From an uncultured Porphyromonas sp. (GTDB lineage: Bacteria > Bacteroidota > Bacteroidia > Bacteroidales > Porphyromonadaceae): a stretch of 63,595 nucleotides of DNA. Below the pieces are notes generated by a model. It was not told the origin of the DNA, made no database searches, and worked only from the letters and a program-made list of their open reading frames with translations. The stretch is taken from positions 1-63,595 of the forward strand of contig NZ_CAJPPN010000008.1 of the NCBI RefSeq assembly GCF_905372525.1, written 5' to 3'. Shown piece by piece: positions 62,601-63,595 of the stretch (positions within the stretch are counted from its first letter, which is position 1; the number at the start of each line of letters is the position of its first letter). A program made the position numbers and the translations under genes.

Positions 62601-62705
62601 ATATTGGTTGGGGAGTAGGCTGGTATTGCGTACGAGCCGTATACCATCTAGACGTAGGGCATCCCAATGAATTGATGTTCCTGCTCCCTGTAGAGAACTA
62701 GTCAC
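56595..62705 (-). CDS. VCBS/Rhs-repeat polymorphic-toxin-like protein, main part
   Basis: This 2036-aa frame is the body of a giant exported protein. It begins inside an SpvB-like domain whose first part lies upstream beyond a TAG codon. FG-GAP/VCBS calcium-type repeats follow (VDTDGDGIDEVV, MDLDGDGSTELC, GDLNGDGLIDALC, LDVNHDGRADLV; about 290-620). Many YD repeats come next (about 800-1480; for example YDAFGLIAQETTPDG). The Rhs core ends with ARLYDPYTGCFLSPDPYIQ and NPLRFTDRNGKFF (about 1700-1790). The variable C-terminal tip of about 245 residues has glycine-rich membrane-like stretches, then DKYRTAALRFD and GLNSERYIREPIQNGFHDLFG; it resembles the Bacteroidetes polymorphic toxin type 23 as I recall it. 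The frame is probably read from 63200 if the TAG is bypassed. Confidence 0.85.
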   Translation of the reverse strand: MTSSLQGAGTSIHWDALRLDGIRLVRNTSLLPNQYPYITEQGKILVRYIPDTRSYEARFPDGTIALYEMLEPLDLGTYVCRRKIDLRGRVQLYDYQIHEHTPYLSRVTFGQGTNIGDGVPLLGTTGSLTFTYEARQDTTEHYVRGVAIRRGLILRSIHSYDGTTLLATYTLSHRWAAGTNLLRQIDYSSEGISLHPITCTYKEEYPSPEDPYEEHLQTQQSKYLEEHIDLYKYEMVALRGHFTTGQMGDGMLLYPRFETYTRKVINLRWPREDLYGSMYDPKQQILIVPHLQRLHSSVLHLEVGEGFFGAQAVDTDGDGIDEVVKLNLNLTEDRKKTSLRVEVYEINRRGKQGLTLKRSFRVTVKGVVENKSYTSPRYLHTLWGQFCGDGSTQLAIVTYNKTVEEKDATPTLLLVNLQQGSVTYQQDWVLNLSPLQGSSLTAMDLDGDGSTELCLSTVSNTIERYHFNAQGTALLRGKDYSQGSGGISPSSQDLLWGDLNGDGLIDALCPVAFSGYKEVWERVPKDAVPIPEDSLMLQSIPRPREDTTICRRERIDHGNQWGYYINTGSGFHYTHFPVYQREDSTDKNDQLILLDVNHDGRADLVRIHDKNGIDIHLNEQGKLRPQSLPTHERSNAVIFLPLNISHLMAPSQFITIGNRGELKGYTYLNNLAHARLLAGLIDSRGVVHQQDYQDLNALSELGPKAYRDTGNVHIDQRYAPVRAPWSLVTSTFAYYSGTGIPYFENSSYTYEDGYIDRLGLGFVGFGRVTKKDYLLHIQTTTLNLHTLRGAPSQEETRHFPSMTLLQSKVYDYRETYGSNKEWNLLLSRSVDKDYLKGVSSHSDYQYDELGYPTHMKLAYGKSNKIVERKLRHRIGFSYHLGILEEQTEITQKESGQSSITSLYTYNSDFQPIEIDKYLNGNPQLTIQRTQSTYDRWGNVTSECTLYYDSPKGSTKSYIYDETGHHLLSTRDALGLETRYADHEKHGRARRITDPLGQMTRVEYDAFGLIAQETTPDGTVTSTTHEQHPDGTYTIVKRRTGTPTSYRVCDALDRELRTGTEQHDGSILWEAKMYDGAGRVVRSSLPYRDGTQPLWIEHEYDMFGRQIAQREPSGGATTWAYELIQQQGKRGECNQITETKGGISIKRTYGELGELLSSEDLGGKIIYSYRPDGQVDRITAPGDVVTSFEYDTYGRQTALNDPSSGRREITYAYAQDGTHTERKSSPNGGVTTVTDPYGRLVRIERDKDFSTSYTYDNYSRLTEERSTNGSFKSYTYDALGRTASLVEGVSPSKTLRRTYYYGSGGELARLTYRTPNEEEFTELYIYEHGHHVMTLLQSPLRPQQDTIWHLLSVNNMGVPIRARTGGQERTYSYDPVGLLTGRSMGAVQEERYTFDPQTGNLLERQWRVEDSVRRQTFSYDNLHRLTRWASGECSYTPNGCLSETGNPMTGGCSFHYEEAGHPYRLTRIEGHPGINLPPNLPSLPGGNPVTPDLPNGKPDDPGSQIAPIYFARDTTVFDRDIYDLLPRITSDQIADYTSFDRPKSFRLKDASSIWGDEYRAQWDYNSALERTKMTIQHGDTLLRELYYWGSQYEEETRPKQGETTARLYLQGDAYTAPAVLVREGGQWRLYYIARDYLGSITNIVDDQGISRAHYHYTPWGRLEEGEGLFLGRGFTGHEHLPEFELINMNARLYDPYTGCFLSPDPYIQLPDFTQSLNRYSYCLNNPLRFTDRNGKFFFTAILGPAGAILDAACWGALMGGGFYTAGMLLTPGGLKHFSFPNLVFAMLSGAVNGALNFSTVSLPLWGNFSLGFMPQISFGTDGVGIGWNVTFSYASGIVNAGLSYGASVYGSAPGSGETMDEFRFGYGLGVKHKSFELGAGSTYFLDNHGGQQTGQMYAGAWGGRLTYENDTWAPVPGLWRAGGHERDKYRTAALRFDITSGKLKGANLGMLLYTGAAAETSLDGNYYIGGTVDNYRMGVIYVGYKGWRVGLNSERYIREPIQNGFHDLFGAPHFKAQPNGPCHFYGGYYLPNPNTLW

Positions 62706-62732
62706 TCCATCATAGTGGATAGAGCGATCCGT

Positions 62733-63200
62733 CTAGACGATGTTGGATAGACCGCTGAGCTCCCAACCATAGCCCACTATTCCATTGCCCGACTGGCTAT
62801 TATAAGTGAGTGCTATCTGAGGAGCATACTTGTAGCCTTTAGCTGTCTCGATTGGGATACTGTAGGTAATAGCCCCCGAAGGGGTGATACTCCGATTATA
62901 CGGGATCGATGGTGTCCACTGGGGACTCTTTGTGCTCCTACTAATCAAGAAGTGCGGAGATATCTCTGTTTCCTTCTCCCTTTCACTGGGCATACTAGAC
63001 AGCTGAGGATGAGGGAGCCTCACTGGATGCATGCTCTTTTCTCCTTTCGGGGGAGTGAAGTCATACCGCTGGGGAAGGTAGTGCCAGAGCGTATCTCCAT
63101 TAGATCGGACTTCAATCCGTATGGAATCTCGTGTTTGTGCCTTGAGAGAAAAGGGGGAGACAAGCGTGATAGCCACAAGGGCTAGGACATAGATACTCAT
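62733..63200 (-). CDS. N-terminal part of the SpvB/Rhs protein, ending at an in-frame TAG
   Basis: The 155-aa fragment has a signal peptide (MSIYVLALVAITLVSPFSLKAQ) and the start of the SpvB domain (SITPSGAITYSIPIETAKG, then IALTYNSQSGNGIVGYGWELSGLSNIV). After the TAG (62733-62735) the same frame continues TDRSIHYDG, exactly as in intact SpvB domains. The two parts are thus one gene with a premature stop. The ATG at 63200 was chosen for the signal peptide; other in-frame ATGs exist at 63311 and 63434, the last one upstream of the promoter box. Confidence 0.8.
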   Translation of the reverse strand: MSIYVLALVAITLVSPFSLKAQTRDSIRIEVRSNGDTLWHYLPQRYDFTPPKGEKSMHPVRLPHPQLSSMPSEREKETEISPHFLISRSTKSPQWTPSIPYNRSITPSGAITYSIPIETAKGYKYAPQIALTYNSQSGNGIVGYGWELSGLSNIV

Positions 63201-63355
63201 GTGGGAGATGTAGAAAGACGATAGCTTCCCTACTCTCACTCGTGGTACCCTAGTGAGGTGCAGGCCAGAGCGTAAATGCTGGCTGCTGATAGTTAGGTGC
63301 AGACTCGCCATAGGAGTGCTTTGCTTTAGATTGTGGTTGGGGCATGTATGTACTG

Positions 63356-63363
63356 CAAATATA
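63356..63363 (-). promoter_or_regulatory. -7 element upstream of the Rhs gene
   Basis: TATATTTG on the minus strand lies 155 bp before the chosen start at 63200. No clear TTG lies 19-21 nt further upstream. A MITE begins 41 bp beyond. Confidence 0.45.
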
Positions 63364-63404
63364 GGTATTTCTCTACAGAAGAGTACGCACCAGCCCAGAG
63401 GGAT

Positions 63405-63595
63405 CATGGCCGACGCATGATCTCGCTCACACACTCCTGCCTTTGGATCTTCGGGGGTATCATTTCATATCCCAAGTAGCCTTAGCCCATCACTAAAGAT
63501 CCTAGGCATTATCCCCAAGGAATAGACATACAAGCGAGCCCTACAGAGGATATACTTAGAGCGAGGTAGTGTACACGCGTGTATACTGTTGTGTA
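63405..63595 (+). mobile_element. MITE copy 4, cut by the right edge
   Basis: The left end CATGGCCGACGCATGA (63405-63420) is a one-mismatch inverted repeat of the family. Palindrome A lies at 63569-63586 and palindrome B starts at 63591, again 22 bp on. The visible part is about 95% identical to copy 3 (inverted). Confidence 0.75.

Noticed and set aside
52642..62735. Idea that TGA or TAG is recoded in this organism
   Set aside because: TGA and TAG serve as normal stops elsewhere here (TGA for malQ and the Crp/Fnr gene, TAG for DUF2851), and the two interrupted genes are accessory. Point mutation is simpler.

Overview
The window looks like a chromosomal segment of a Bacteroidales bacterium, most likely a Porphyromonas or close relative. 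The signs are a SusC/SusD (RagA/RagB) pair, T9SS-type C-terminal sorting signals, the Bacteroidetes gene order DUF4492-cydA-cydB, a three-gene fumarate reductase/succinate dehydrogenase, DUF2851, and many promoters of the Bacteroidetes type (TTTG, about 19 nt, TAnnTTTG). Shine-Dalgarno sequences are weak. The genus is an inference; no 16S gene is present.

Layout. 1-5.6 kb: susD and susC on the minus strand. 6.2-8.8 kb: a minus-strand group of MDR oxidoreductase, alpha/beta hydrolase and Crp/Fnr-type regulator. 9.5-11.4 kb: an LTA-synthase-like membrane sulfatase. 11.5-16.2 kb: malQ-phoH-purC (minus). 16.6-19.7 kb: DUF4492-cydA-cydB (plus). 19.8-21.0 kb: mnmA. 21.5-29.6 kb: a complete type II-C CRISPR-Cas locus with relict repeats, a 23-repeat array, cas2, cas1, cas9 and a divergent tracrRNA. 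29.9-33.1 kb: rpsO, holA, an HsdR_N-like protein and DUF2851. 33.8-37.3 kb: frdC-frdA-frdB. 37.6-41.5 kb: two small unknown genes, groEL, groES and a small lipoprotein. 41.7-46.2 kb: tRNA-Ala(GGC), dps, and the thrS-infC-rpmI-rplT operon. 47-50 kb: a MATE exporter and a K+/H+ antiporter. 50.3-63.4 kb: an accessory island on the minus strand with paralogous lipoproteins, a T9SS-sorted small protein and a large SpvB/VCBS/Rhs polymorphic-toxin-like protein.

The most interesting material lies between the genes. (1) A roughly 352-bp miniature inverted-repeat element is present in four copies (8885-9238, 33143-33498, 46340-46691, and one cut by the right edge from 63405). It has 16-bp terminal inverted repeats, and two copies have likely target-site duplications. 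Its centre holds three different 18-bp palindromes set exactly 22 bp apart, always in the same order. (2) Every CRISPR repeat carries a near-consensus Bacteroidetes promoter, so each spacer probably has its own promoter. Two spacers come from overlapping stretches of one target. Degenerate repeats and a gene fragment mark the old end of the array. (3) The Rhs gene is broken by one TAG codon. Its C-terminal tip is repeated downstream as a decayed copy, each time joined by an ATGGTAA overlap to a near-identical lipoprotein gene, which looks like an orphan toxin-tip/immunity module. A second single-codon nonsense mutation disables one of the lipoprotein paralogues.

The conserved blocks together describe an anaerobe or microaerophile with bd oxidase, fumarate respiration and Dps-type protection. 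The CRISPR locus and the Rhs island are the accessory parts. All coordinates and motifs were read by eye; no database search was possible.
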